35,898 nucleotides of DNA, taken from an uncultured Collinsella sp. (GTDB lineage Bacteria; Actinomycetota; Coriobacteriia; Coriobacteriales; Coriobacteriaceae). Location of the stretch: NCBI GenBank assembly GCA_902495545.1, contig CABUXM010000012.1, forward strand, positions 1 to 35,898, given 5' to 3'. Below the pieces are notes generated by a model. That model made no database searches and was not told the origin of the DNA. It saw only the letters and a program-made list of their open reading frames with translations. Each line of letters begins with the position of its first letter. The stretch's first letter is position 1. Position numbers and translations under genes: made by a program. Positions 8,030-15,611 of this stretch are shown here, in pieces.

Positions 8030-9157
8030 ATGGCCCCCGCTCAGGCAAGCCTGCTGGCCAAGCTCGACACCCAACAGCGCGTGCGCGACTTTTTGACCAA
8101 CGCCATCGCAAGCGGCCGCGCATCGCACGCCTACCTGTTCTTGGGCGCGCTCGGCGCGGGCAAGCTCGACGCCGCGTGGGCGCTCGCCCAAGCCTTCCTG
8201 TGCGAGCAGGACGGCTGCGGCTCATGCGATGGCTGCGTGCGCGTCGCCCGCCATACGCACCCCGATGTGCACTATTACACGCCCGAGAGCGCCACGGGCT
8301 ACCTCATCGCCCAGACCCGCGAGCTGCTCGACGACGTGCCGCTGGCGCCCATCCGTGCCAAGGCCAAGGTCTACATCATCGACCGTGCCGAGCAGCTGCG
8401 CGCTAACACTGCCAACGCACTGCTCAAGACACTCGAGGAGCCGCCCGAGGGCGTTATGTTCATCTTGCTGGGCACCTCGGCAGACGTGATGCTGCCTACC
8501 ATCGTGAGCCGCTGCCAGTGCGTGCCGTTTCGGCTGGTGTCGCCCGCCGTTGCCGCGCAGGCCGTGAGCCGCGCGACGGGTCAGGATCTCGCGCGTTGTC
8601 GCATGGCGGTCGCCGTGGCGGGGAGTCCCACGCGCGGCATCGAGTTCCTTAAGAGTGCCGAACGCCAGGACGCCCGCCGTCAGATGGTCCGTGCCATCGA
8701 CTCACTCATTGCCGCCGACGAGGCCGACGTGCTCAGTCGCGCCAAGTCGCTCATCGTTGCCGTTAAGGCTCCGCTCGCCGAGGTCAAATCCACGCAGGAA
8801 AAGGTGCTCGAGCAAAATGCCGATTACCTGTCGCGTGGAGCATTGAAGCAGCTTGAGGACCGCAACAAGCGCGAACTCAACGCGCGCGAGCGTTCGGGTA
8901 TCATGGAAGCGCTGGCGAGCGCACGGACGCTCATGCGCGACGTGCTGCTGACGCTTCAGGACGAGGCAGCCGACGTAGTGAACGAAGACGTGCGCGATAC
9001 GATCGGGCGGCTTGCCGCGACGACGAATGTTGCGGGTGCCACGCGGGCACTCGAGGCAGTCGCGACCGCCGAGCGCAACATCGCCAGAAACGTTACTCCC
9101 CAGCTGGCCATCGAGGTCATGCTGTTCGATATCAGGAAGGCACTGAAATGCCGTTAG
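8030..9157 (+). CDS. holB: DNA polymerase III, delta prime subunit
   Basis: 375-residue AAA+ clamp-loader subunit. The N-terminal segment ASHAYLFLGALGAGK (32-45) carries a P-loop whose usual Thr/Ser after Lys is Leu (GKLD); delta prime subunits commonly do not hydrolyse ATP. The zinc module is C58, C63, C66 and C69. NALLKTLEEPPE (Walker B region) and the sensor/SRC motif IVSRCQ follow. The C-terminal collar domain is less conserved. It starts one base after the tmk stop, with AGGAGG at 8015-8020 inside tmk, and its end overlaps ricT by 10 bases, so the three genes are co-translated. It works in loading the beta clamp at the replication fork. Confidence 0.93.
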   Translation: MAPAQASLLAKLDTQQRVRDFLTNAIASGRASHAYLFLGALGAGKLDAAWALAQAFLCEQDGCGSCDGCVRVARHTHPDVHYYTPESATGYLIAQTRELLDDVPLAPIRAKAKVYIIDRAEQLRANTANALLKTLEEPPEGVMFILLGTSADVMLPTIVSRCQCVPFRLVSPAVAAQAVSRATGQDLARCRMAVAVAGSPTRGIEFLKSAERQDARRQMVRAIDSLIAADEADVLSRAKSLIVAVKAPLAEVKSTQEKVLEQNADYLSRGALKQLEDRNKRELNARERSGIMEALASARTLMRDVLLTLQDEAADVVNEDVRDTIGRLAATTNVAGATRALEAVATAERNIARNVTPQLAIEVMLFDIRKALKCR

Positions 9158-10842
9158 TCGTACCCGTTAAGTTTACCTACGCCTCGCGCGACCTGTGGTT
9201 CGATCCGCAGGATCTGGATATCCTCGAGGCCGATTATGCCATTTGCTCCACCGAGCGCGGAACCGAGATCGGCCTGGTCACGGCCGATCCCTTCGAGGTG
9301 CCGCAAGACGAGATCGGTCAGCCGCTCAAGCCCGTGCTGCGCGTGGCGAGCGATATCGACCTGCAGCTTGCCGACGACCTGGCCATCCAGGGCGACGAGG
9401 CCATGGTCGACTTCCGCCGCCTGGTCAAGGAGCTCGACCTCGAGATGAAGCCGGTCGGCGTCGAGTACCTGTTTGGCGGCGAGAAGGCCGTGTTCTACTT
9501 TGCGGCCGAGGAGCGCGTCGATTTTCGTCAGCTCGTCAAGGACCTGTCCTCGACGCTGCACATTCGCGTCGACATGCGCCAGATCGGCGTGCGCGACGAG
9601 ACCCGCCTGGTGGGCGGCTATGCCCAGTGCGGCCAGGAGCTCTGTTGCACGCGCTTTGGCGGACAGTTTGAGCCCGTCTCGATTCGCATGGCAAAAGAGC
9701 AGGACCTGCCGCTCAACTCGTCCAAGATTAGCGGCGTTTGCGGCCGCCTGATGTGCTGCCTGCGTTATGAGTTCGAGGCGTACAAGGACTTTAAGAGCCG
9801 TGCGCCCAAAAAGAAGACGCTCATCGATACGCCGCTCGGCAAGGCGCGTATTCAGGAATATGACACGCCGCGTGAGCAGCTGGTGCTGCGCCTGGAGAAC
9901 GGCAAAGTCTTTAAGGTCAACCTGGCCGATATGACGTGCTCGGAGGGCTGCAAAAAGAAGGCTGCCGAGCAGGGCTGCAACTGCCGCCCCGACTGCGTGA
10001 CGCGCGACGTGCTCGAGCGCATCGAGTCGCCCGAGATGCGCCTGGCGCTCATGGAGCTCGATCGCGAGAACGGCGTCGACGTGGGCGATGGCCTGTCGAG
10101 TGCCGACCGTCTGGCCGGCACGTCGATGCCCAAGCGCCGTCGTCGCGATGCCGATTCCGATACCCGCGCTGCTCAGAGCCAGGGAGAGGGTCGTGGCCGC
10201 GGAAAGGGCCGCGGCAAGGCCGAGGCGCCCGAGGCCGAGGGGGCGGCCGATGGCCGTCGCCGCCGCAAGCGCGCGGCGTCCGTCGACAATGGCGAGACCG
10301 CGGGCAAGAACGCTTCCCGCGAGCGCGAGGCTCAGCAGCCCCAGCAACAAAACCGCGGCGGTGGCATGAATCCCACGCGCCGTCGTCGCCGTCACCTGTC
10401 GAGCGAGGAGCGCGAGGACGTCTTCCGCGCCGCAGCCGCTCGCGAGGCCGGTGCCGCTCCCAAGGGCGCCTCGGCCTCCGATGCGCCTGCCGACAAGGCT
10501 GGCAAGCCGCGTGGCGAGGAGGAGCGCGCGTCACGTCCGCGCCGTCGCCATTCCTCGGGCACGCAGCAGAAGCCCTCGGTTCCTTCCGTGGCCGATCAGG
10601 TTTCGGATGGCGAAGTCAAGGTCACGCGCCGTCGTCCCGGAGATGGCGGGGGAGCGGCTGCCAAGGCTTCGCGTGGCGCCGCTCGCGACGAGCGCGAGCC
10701 GCGCGAGGATCGCGGTGGCGAGGGCTCGGCCGACCAGGGTCAAAAGCGCCGTCGCCGTCGCCGTTCCCGCAAGCCGCGCCAGGATGGTGGCGAGGGCTCG
10801 ACCCCGTCTTCGTCCACACCACAACCGCCCGCCGGCGAATAA
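9148..10842 (+). CDS. ricT: PSP1/RicT (YaaT)-family protein with Arg-rich C-terminal extension
   Basis: 564 residues. Residues 1 to about 270 match the PSP1 C-terminal domain family: GVEYLFGGEKAVFYFAAEERVDFR, then the Cys-rich core with C161, C166 and C167 (GQELCC) and C198, C203 and C204 (GVCGRLMCC), the cysteines that in B. subtilis RicT join the RicAFT complex with Fe-S clusters. Further cysteines follow (residues about 265-285). From about residue 328 the chain is low complexity, rich in Arg, Gly, Glu and Ser with repeated RRRR blocks, like RNA-binding tails. B. subtilis RicT has about 275 residues and no such tail. RicT promotes mRNA processing by RNase Y in Bacillus. Start overlaps the end of holB. 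The core is secure; the role of the tail is inference. Confidence 0.9.
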   Translation: MPLVVPVKFTYASRDLWFDPQDLDILEADYAICSTERGTEIGLVTADPFEVPQDEIGQPLKPVLRVASDIDLQLADDLAIQGDEAMVDFRRLVKELDLEMKPVGVEYLFGGEKAVFYFAAEERVDFRQLVKDLSSTLHIRVDMRQIGVRDETRLVGGYAQCGQELCCTRFGGQFEPVSIRMAKEQDLPLNSSKISGVCGRLMCCLRYEFEAYKDFKSRAPKKKTLIDTPLGKARIQEYDTPREQLVLRLENGKVFKVNLADMTCSEGCKKKAAEQGCNCRPDCVTRDVLERIESPEMRLALMELDRENGVDVGDGLSSADRLAGTSMPKRRRRDADSDTRAAQSQGEGRGRGKGRGKAEAPEAEGAADGRRRRKRAASVDNGETAGKNASREREAQQPQQQNRGGGMNPTRRRRRHLSSEEREDVFRAAAAREAGAAPKGASASDAPADKAGKPRGEEERASRPRRRHSSGTQQKPSVPSVADQVSDGEVKVTRRRPGDGGGAAAKASRGAARDEREPREDRGGEGSADQGQKRRRRRRSRKPRQDGGEGSTPSSSTPQPPAGE

Positions 10843-10883
10843 CGCCCGCGAGCGGATTTAGCCCGCCTTGCCCCGAGCACATC

Positions 10884-10941
10884 GGGGTATCATAGCGCCG
10901 AATCAACAACCCTCCCTGCGACCGAACGTAGGGAGGGTTGT
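10884..10941 (+). promoter_or_regulatory. comF leader: -10-like element and Shine-Dalgarno-hiding hairpin
   Basis: GGGGTATCAT at 10884-10893 resembles the element before tmk and may be a -10 region; no clear -35 is seen. Right after it, 10906-10917 pairs perfectly with 10930-10941 (12 bp, ACAACCCTCCCT and complement, 12-base loop). The 3' arm contains GGGAGGG, the only ribosome site for comF at TTG 10945. There is no T-run, so it is not a terminator. Folding would hide the ribosome site. The pairing is seen; the control is inference. Confidence 0.55.
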
Positions 10942-10944
10942 GTC

Positions 10945-11751
10945 TTGAAGAGCCATCTGAACATATTGAGCTGTCTGCAGGGTGCCGGTGCCCTACCGTT
11001 TGCGGACGAATTACTACCGTTTGCCGAGCGGGTGGCACGCGAGGCGCTCGAGACATTGTCGCCAACACGATGCGCCGGCTGCGAGCGCGCCGGTGCGCTT
11101 ATTTGCCAAGACTGCCTGGCCGCGCTCACGCTCATCGACCCACGTCATAGCTGTACCCGATGCGGCGCCCCGTTTGGGGATTTGCTGTGCACTGAGTGTT
11201 CGGTCGAGGGCACGTCCTCGGCAATGGCGGAGGCGCTCGACCGCTGCCTGGCGTGCGCCGTCTATGCGCATCCGCTGCCGCGCATCATTAAAGCGTACAA
11301 GGATGCGGGCGAGCGACGTCTGGCTCCGTATCTGGCGGAGCTGCTCTACGACACTGCCCTGCATGCCCAGGTCGTAGCGCCCGAACGCTTAGGAGGTGTG
11401 CTGTCCGGTGCGGATGCGGTGGTGTTTGTGCCTGCGACGGCGGCAGCGTTTCGGCGGCGTGGTTTTGATCATATGGAGGCTATCGCGCGCCCATTTTGCG
11501 AGCTGTCGGGTGTTCCCCTGCTCGATGCTCTCGTCAAGTACGGGCATGGCGACCAGCGCGAACTCGGTCGTGAGGAGCGCCGCGAGCGTGCCCAAGGCAT
11601 GTACGAGACGGTTGAGGACGTGCACGGCCGCCGCTTGCTGCTTATCGATGACGTTATCACCACGGGCGCGACGATGGCAGCGGCTTCGGCGGAACTCAAG
11701 CGCGCCGGCGCCGCAGCAGTCGATGGCCTCGCTATCGCACGCGTTTGGTAG
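10945..11751 (+). CDS. comF: ComF family phosphoribosyltransferase-like protein
   Basis: 268 residues, starting at TTG 10945 eight bases after GGGAGG. The N-terminal part has a zinc finger of the ComFC type (CAGCERAGALICQDCL, then CTRCGAPFGDLLCTEC, about residues 47-90). The middle has IIKAYKDAGERRLA. The C-terminal half is a PRTase fold with RRRGFDHME and the PRPP-binding loop LLLIDDVITTGATM (about 230-243). ComFC proteins are needed for DNA uptake in naturally competent bacteria, where they are thought to help handle incoming single-stranded DNA. No other competence gene lies nearby, and the protein is also common in non-competent species. Family assignment is secure. Confidence 0.9.
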   Translation: MKSHLNILSCLQGAGALPFADELLPFAERVAREALETLSPTRCAGCERAGALICQDCLAALTLIDPRHSCTRCGAPFGDLLCTECSVEGTSSAMAEALDRCLACAVYAHPLPRIIKAYKDAGERRLAPYLAELLYDTALHAQVVAPERLGGVLSGADAVVFVPATAAAFRRRGFDHMEAIARPFCELSGVPLLDALVKYGHGDQRELGREERRERAQGMYETVEDVHGRRLLLIDDVITTGATMAAASAELKRAGAAAVDGLAIARVW

Positions 11752-11761
11752 GGGTGGTTTT

Positions 11762-12871
11762 GTGGCAGTGAAGATTGAGCGGCGCAACGAGCCGACAGAC
11801 GAACAGCTAGCGGCTTCCGTAATCCTAACAGGCGCCTCGGCGCTACGCATGATGCGCGCCGAGCGCCGGCAGATGGGTTACATAAGCTGGAAAGACCTCG
11901 ATCCCGATGAAGAGCGCCGTGTGCTGCGCACGTCGTCGCCCTCGATCGAGGACATCTATCTTCCCGACTTGGTGCGGATTGGGGCCGCAAGCGGCGAGGT
12001 GCAAGAAGATCTTTGCTTGCTGGTGGGATCTGCGGCGCAGCGCCGCCGCATGCCTGGCGTGGGCTGGTCCGTATGCTCCGGGTTGCCTGCCGGCTCGATT
12101 CTAGAGGTGGAACCGGGGGTGTACAGTCTATCTCCCGAGGCCCTTTGTGTTGCCGTTGCGCGCGAGGTCGGCTGCATCCAGGCATTTGCCCTGGCTCAGG
12201 AGCTGTGCTCTAAGATTTCGCTGAGTGACCGCGGGAAGTATCTGCCTCCCTACACCTCGCCTGTTACGAATAAACTTGCAAAGGACAAGGACCAGCCAGC
12301 AGATGTGGGCTACTTTGAAGTCGAGCCGGTGCTGACGCCCAATCGTCTGGCAGATTACCTCGCGGTATGCAAGGGGAACGCAGCCAAGCAGCTGCAGCGT
12401 CTGTGTCCCTATCTTTCGGAAAACCTGCGCTCACCCATGGAGTGCATCATGCTCGCCCTGTTTTCGCTTCCGTTTTCCTATGGCGGGTTTGCCTGCGGAC
12501 CTTTTAAGACCGACTATAAGATTGAGTTCGATGACCGTGCGCAGGCAATCTCGGGGATGCCGCATGCAGTTTGCGATGCGTATCAGGAAGCAGCCTGGTT
12601 TGACCTGGAATACAACGGTGAGCTGGGCCATTCCTCTCGGAGGGGACGTATCCATGATGAAAAGCGCAACACGGGCTTGATTACTATGGGAATCGAGGTC
12701 GCGACGGTCAACAACGAAATGCTCTGTGACATGGAAGCGATGGAAGCACTCGCATGGCGCATGCACCAGCGTATGCGAAAGCGGTACCGGAATCGTGTCG
12801 ATGCCCGCAGGAAGAAGCAAGAGGCGTTGCTTAACACGCTGCGGGCGTGTTTTGGGCTTAAGCCGGTCTAA
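11762..12871 (+). CDS. Hypothetical protein with PD-(D/E)XK / DUF559-like endonuclease C-terminus
   Basis: I start at GTG 11762, seven bases after AGGGG; GTG 11768 is an alternative. The upstream open frame overlaps comF and is not used. The product has 369 residues. The N-terminal two thirds match nothing I know. The C-terminal part reads SPMECIMLALFSLP, then YKIEFD, then AWFDLEYNGELGH and a basic RRGRIHDEKRNTGLITMGIEVATV stretch. This E...D...E/D-x-EYN order with a following basic helix resembles the Vsr/DUF559 nuclease fold found in many coriobacterial hypothetical proteins. It begins 11 bases after comF and probably shares its transcript. A nucleic-acid role is inference. Confidence 0.7.
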   Translation: MAVKIERRNEPTDEQLAASVILTGASALRMMRAERRQMGYISWKDLDPDEERRVLRTSSPSIEDIYLPDLVRIGAASGEVQEDLCLLVGSAAQRRRMPGVGWSVCSGLPAGSILEVEPGVYSLSPEALCVAVAREVGCIQAFALAQELCSKISLSDRGKYLPPYTSPVTNKLAKDKDQPADVGYFEVEPVLTPNRLADYLAVCKGNAAKQLQRLCPYLSENLRSPMECIMLALFSLPFSYGGFACGPFKTDYKIEFDDRAQAISGMPHAVCDAYQEAAWFDLEYNGELGHSSRRGRIHDEKRNTGLITMGIEVATVNNEMLCDMEAMEALAWRMHQRMRKRYRNRVDARRKKQEALLNTLRACFGLKPV

Positions 12872-12900
12872 TTCGCGTCGAAAATAGAGGGTTAATCATA

Positions 12901-13127
12901 TGCCCTGGCCATAATATGGCAAATATGAGTACTGTCACTAAATCAGTAACAGCAAAATCAAGGAATTTAGGACTCGGAGGCGGCGTAAAGTAAGAAGATA
13001 ATAAACAAATGTAGAATAACTAAGCATCAGGTTGGCGACACTGAGCGCAAAATCTGTCCGAGAGGCCAAAATTGCCTGTTACTAAATTGGTGGCAGTACT
13101 CATATTTGCCATATTTTGGCCGGGGCA
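12901..13127. repeat. MITE-like element with 52-bp terminal inverted repeats
   Basis: Positions 12901-12952 and 13076-13127 are inverted copies that differ at only 6 of 52 positions by hand alignment; the outermost bases are TGCCC and GGGCA. The 123-base centre is AT-rich and has no open frame of note. No clear target duplication is visible at the edges. Size, long inverted ends and lack of a gene fit a non-autonomous transposable element. Its transposase is not in the window. It occupies most of the gap between the nuclease-like gene and the lipoprotein. Confidence 0.8.
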
Positions 13128-13142
13128 CCCTAAGAAGGACGC

Positions 13143-13171
13143 CCCGGAGCTCCCCGTAGGGGAGCTCCGGG
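13143..13171 (+). terminator. Very stable hairpin without T-run
   Basis: 13143-13155 (CCCGGAGCTCCCC) pairs perfectly with 13159-13171 across a three-base loop. Only TTCAT follows, so classical termination is uncertain. It may end the comF transcript or be a remnant of the adjoining repeat element. Confidence 0.5.
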
Positions 13172-13243
13172 CTTCATAGGGGCACGAATAGCCCACTCCG
13201 ACCTGCAAAATCTGTGCGCACGATGCGAATGACGCCCTTAACC

Positions 13244-13272
13244 TTAAACTTTAGCTTGAACTTAGCTATAAT
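13244..13272 (+). promoter_or_regulatory. Near-consensus sigma-70 promoter for the lipoprotein
   Basis: TTAAAC at 13244-13249, a 17-base spacer, and a perfect TATAAT at 13267-13272. Transcription would begin near 13279, about 325 bases before the lipoprotein start. The AT-rich setting contrasts with the flanking GC-rich DNA. Confidence 0.7.
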
Positions 13273-13278
13273 GCGCTT

Positions 13279-13603
13279 CGTTCCTACCAGGCTGTGGTTG
13301 CGGACGGACGAAATGCCCGTTCTAGTCCAAGACAGACGCGGTCAAAGGGATCCACGTAAGCGACCGCGTGCGCGCGGCGCGATCATGGCGCGTCCTAGAT
13401 GTAAGCCGCACCGTCCGTTCTACTTTCTTTGGGGCAATACCGCCTCGCGGGCGAGCGGGTCAGTCGTGAAGGTGGCTGCGGCCTCCCGAGCAAACACCCC
13501 GGTGCGCAAGTGTGGGGTCAAATACCAGGTCAGCTGGTGGGAACAACCCGATATTCCGCGCAACGCACGGATCGTATACGACACAGAAGGCAGGGTAGTG
13601 GAC
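13279..13603 (+). other. Long untranslated leader, possibly structured RNA
   Basis: No convincing gene is seen between the promoter and the lipoprotein, although the lipoprotein frame stays open. The leader can form several stems: GGACGG(13302 region) with complements nearby, and an 8-bp perfect pair ACGCGGTC/GACCGCGT near 13336-13370 directly after AAGACAG. I could not match it to a known riboswitch, SRP RNA, tmRNA or RNase P RNA. AAGACAG before a stem recalls the ribosomal L10 leader, but no rplJ follows. Structured status is inference. Confidence 0.35.
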
Positions 13604-14629
13604 ATGGTGAGGGGCAGCTTGATGCACGCGGCTCGGTTAGGTGCTGGGACCGCAGCGGTCATCGCCGTTTTGGGCCTGAGCGGATGCGCGTTCAACCCGC
13701 TGTCTACGTTCACGACTCCCACGATCGACCAGATCGAGTACGAGACCGTCACGCCGGCGGTGTCGGACGATGCCCTGGTCACTCCCGGAACCCTGACGGT
13801 CGCCCTCGATACTTCCGATGCGCCGCAGGCAATGCAGGACGCCGACGGCGAGCTCACGGGGTATGCGGTTGACGCCGCCCGCGCCCTCGCAAGCCGCATG
13901 GGCCTTAAGGTCGCCTTTGTCGATGCGTCCTCGGTAGGTTCCGCGCTCGGCGACAAAAAGGCCGATATCTTTATCGGCGAGATCAACTCCACGGACGGGG
14001 ACGTTAGCTCGCTCGGCACCTGCCTGTACGATGCCACTTCCGTGTTCGGTAAAACTAGCGATGGTGGGTCGCTAAGCGTTTCCACCGATACCCTTAACAC
14101 GTCCACCCTGGGCGTTCAGACGTCCTCGGCCTCACAGGAGGCGCTTGCTAAGCAGAGCATCACCGCCAACCAAAAGACCTACTCCAACATCAACGAGTGC
14201 TTTGAGGCGCTCGAGTCCGGCGAGGTCGACTATGTGATCTGCGACTCCACGGCCGGCGGCTACCTTGCACGCTTGATGAGCGAGGTCTCCTATGTCGGTG
14301 CGCTCGAGGCGCCCTCGACGCTTGGTGTTGTGGGCCTCTCGTCCAATGACGAACTGTGCCGTGCCGTGAGCGATGCCCTCGACGGCATTACGGCCGACGG
14401 CACGCTCGAGGCGGTCCACTCTGTCTGGTATGGCAGGATGCCCTACGACCTCACCACTAAGACGGTTTCGGGCGCTAACGTGCAGCCGGGCGACTCTGAG
14501 TCCGGTGAGACCACGTCCTCCGGCAGCGAGTCCTCCGATTCCAACAATGAGACCGCATCCTCCGAGGACAAATCGTCCAGCCAGGAAGGTGCCATCACCG
14601 ACGACGACATTAACAAACTCAATAGCTAG
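13604..14629 (+). CDS. Solute-binding lipoprotein (family 3 extracellular binding protein-like)
   Basis: With the start at ATG 13604 the product has 341 residues and a lipoprotein signal: Arg-containing n-region, hydrophobic stretch, and lipobox LSGC with Cys28 as the lipidated residue. GTG 13598 and ATG 13622 are also possible starts; 13622 has the best ribosome site (GAGGGG, 7 bases), and all keep the lipobox. The mature part resembles periplasmic binding proteins of the SBP_bac_3 type: PGTLTVALDTSDAPQA, GYAVDAARALASRMGLKVAFVDA, and GEVDYVICDSTAGGYLA. The last 60 residues are Ser/Glu/Asp/Thr-rich. It would bind an amino acid or similar solute at the cell surface, yet no ABC permease or ATPase is adjacent. 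Confidence 0.8.
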   Translation: MVRGSLMHAARLGAGTAAVIAVLGLSGCAFNPLSTFTTPTIDQIEYETVTPAVSDDALVTPGTLTVALDTSDAPQAMQDADGELTGYAVDAARALASRMGLKVAFVDASSVGSALGDKKADIFIGEINSTDGDVSSLGTCLYDATSVFGKTSDGGSLSVSTDTLNTSTLGVQTSSASQEALAKQSITANQKTYSNINECFEALESGEVDYVICDSTAGGYLARLMSEVSYVGALEAPSTLGVVGLSSNDELCRAVSDALDGITADGTLEAVHSVWYGRMPYDLTTKTVSGANVQPGDSESGETTSSGSESSDSNNETASSEDKSSSQEGAITDDDINKLNS

Positions 14630-14695
14630 TTATTGCTAGGGGTGGTGTCTCCTATACGTTGGAAAGGGCACCTCTTCACGGTTTCAACACGCACT

Positions 14696-14729
14696 GCCGG
14701 GCTTCCCCAATAGGGGAGCCCGGCTTTTT
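14696..14729 (+). terminator. Rho-independent terminator after the lipoprotein
   Basis: GCCGGGCT-CCCC pairs with GGGGAGCCCGGC (14696-14708 with 14713-14724, one bulged T), a four-base loop AATA, then TTTTT. Confidence 0.92.
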
Positions 14730-14946
14730 CATCCCTATAAAACCAGCAGGTCAAAGCTAATTTTTGGGACCAAATACAATTCTGTCGGCTCCCTCCTATA
14801 GCGCACTTTGCCACAGAAAAGTGCGAGACTTCGGTATGCGGTATCAAGCAATCGTTATTCGGGTCTTTAGGAATCCGCGTGATTAAATGCACGGCAATGG
14901 GTACATAGCCAGTACAGTAAGTCCCCGAGGCAGATTGGAGCCACGT
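14730..14946 (+). other. Intergenic region before hpf with a small hairpin
   Basis: About 217 bases without a gene. CGCACTTT at 14802-14809 pairs with AAAGTGCG at 14818-14825. I see no convincing promoter; the ribosome site GGAG for hpf is at 14937-14940. Confidence 0.4.
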
Positions 14947-15531
14947 ATGGATATCAAGGTTTCTGGACGCAAGACGACGGTAACCGATGCTCTGCGTGCG
15001 CATGTGGATGAGAAGATCGGCGAGGCGCTCAAGGTTTTCGATATCGAGCCCATGACGGTCGACGTTGTACTTCGCTATGAGAAGAACCCCTCGAACCCCA
15101 ACCCGGCAATCGTCGAGGTCACGGTTCGTGCCCGCGGTTCGGTGATTCGCGTTGCCGAGCACGGTGCAGATATGTACGCCGCCATCGACCTCTCCGCCGA
15201 TAAGGTCACCCGCCAGCTGCGCAAGTTCAAGACCAAGGTCGTGGACAACCGCCAGGGCGGTGCCAGCGCCGCGGATGTCGCGCCGGTCGAGCGCGTCGAG
15301 GATCTGGCCGACCTGCTGCTGCCCGAGGAGGAGGACGACCTGCTCGTCCGCGAGAAGGTCATCGACGTCACCCCGATGACTGAGGAGCAGGCGCTGGTGC
15401 AGACCGATCTGCTCGGCCACGACTTCTACGTGTTCGAGAACGCGACGACCGGCCTTATCAATGTGGTGTATCACCGTAAGAATGGTGGATATGGCATCAT
15501 CAAGCCCCGCATCGAAACACTTGACGAGTAA
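14947..15531 (+). CDS. hpf: Ribosome hibernation-promoting factor, long form
   Basis: 194 residues from ATG 14947, six bases after GGAG; an upstream in-frame ATG at 14887 lacks a ribosome site and precedes the conserved start MDIKVSGRKTTVTDALRAHV. Residues 1 to about 100 are the S30AE domain that sits in the decoding centre. An acidic linker (about 118-135) leads to the C-terminal domain with EEQALVQTDLLGHDFYVF and NVVYHRKNGGYGIIKP, which in long-form HPF drives 70S dimerisation to 100S particles. The long form is usual in Gram-positives. It acts in stationary phase to protect idle ribosomes. Flanked by its own terminator, so it is probably monocistronic. Confidence 0.95.
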   Translation: MDIKVSGRKTTVTDALRAHVDEKIGEALKVFDIEPMTVDVVLRYEKNPSNPNPAIVEVTVRARGSVIRVAEHGADMYAAIDLSADKVTRQLRKFKTKVVDNRQGGASAADVAPVERVEDLADLLLPEEEDDLLVREKVIDVTPMTEEQALVQTDLLGHDFYVFENATTGLINVVYHRKNGGYGIIKPRIETLDE

Positions 15532-15560
15532 AATACGTTAACTTGCATGAGTTAACGGCT

Positions 15561-15593
15561 GGCGGCCATCCCATGCGGATGGCCGCCTTTTTT
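15561..15593 (+). terminator. Rho-independent terminator after hpf
   Basis: GGCGGCCATCC (15561-15571) pairs perfectly with 15577-15587 around a 5-base loop, followed by TTTTTT. A second small inverted repeat of GTTAAC lies just before it (15537-15556). Confidence 0.94.
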
Positions 15594-15611
15594 ACGTAAG
15601 GAGTCGCTTTG

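Noticed and set aside
9154..10395. Long minus-strand open frame opposite ricT
   Set aside because: An antisense shadow of a GC-rich gene with no motif or start signal.
13330..13380. Ribosomal L10 leader
   Set aside because: Only AAGACAG and a stem agree; no rplJ or rplL gene follows.
13510..13545. SRP RNA (TACCAGGTCAG)
   Set aside because: The conserved GGAAGGAAGCAGC core of bacterial SRP RNA is missing.
13214..13603. N-terminal extension of the lipoprotein
   Set aside because: The extension would put about 130 Arg-rich residues before the signal peptide and lipobox, and lies downstream of a strong promoter as leader RNA; starts at 13604-13622 have ribosome sites.
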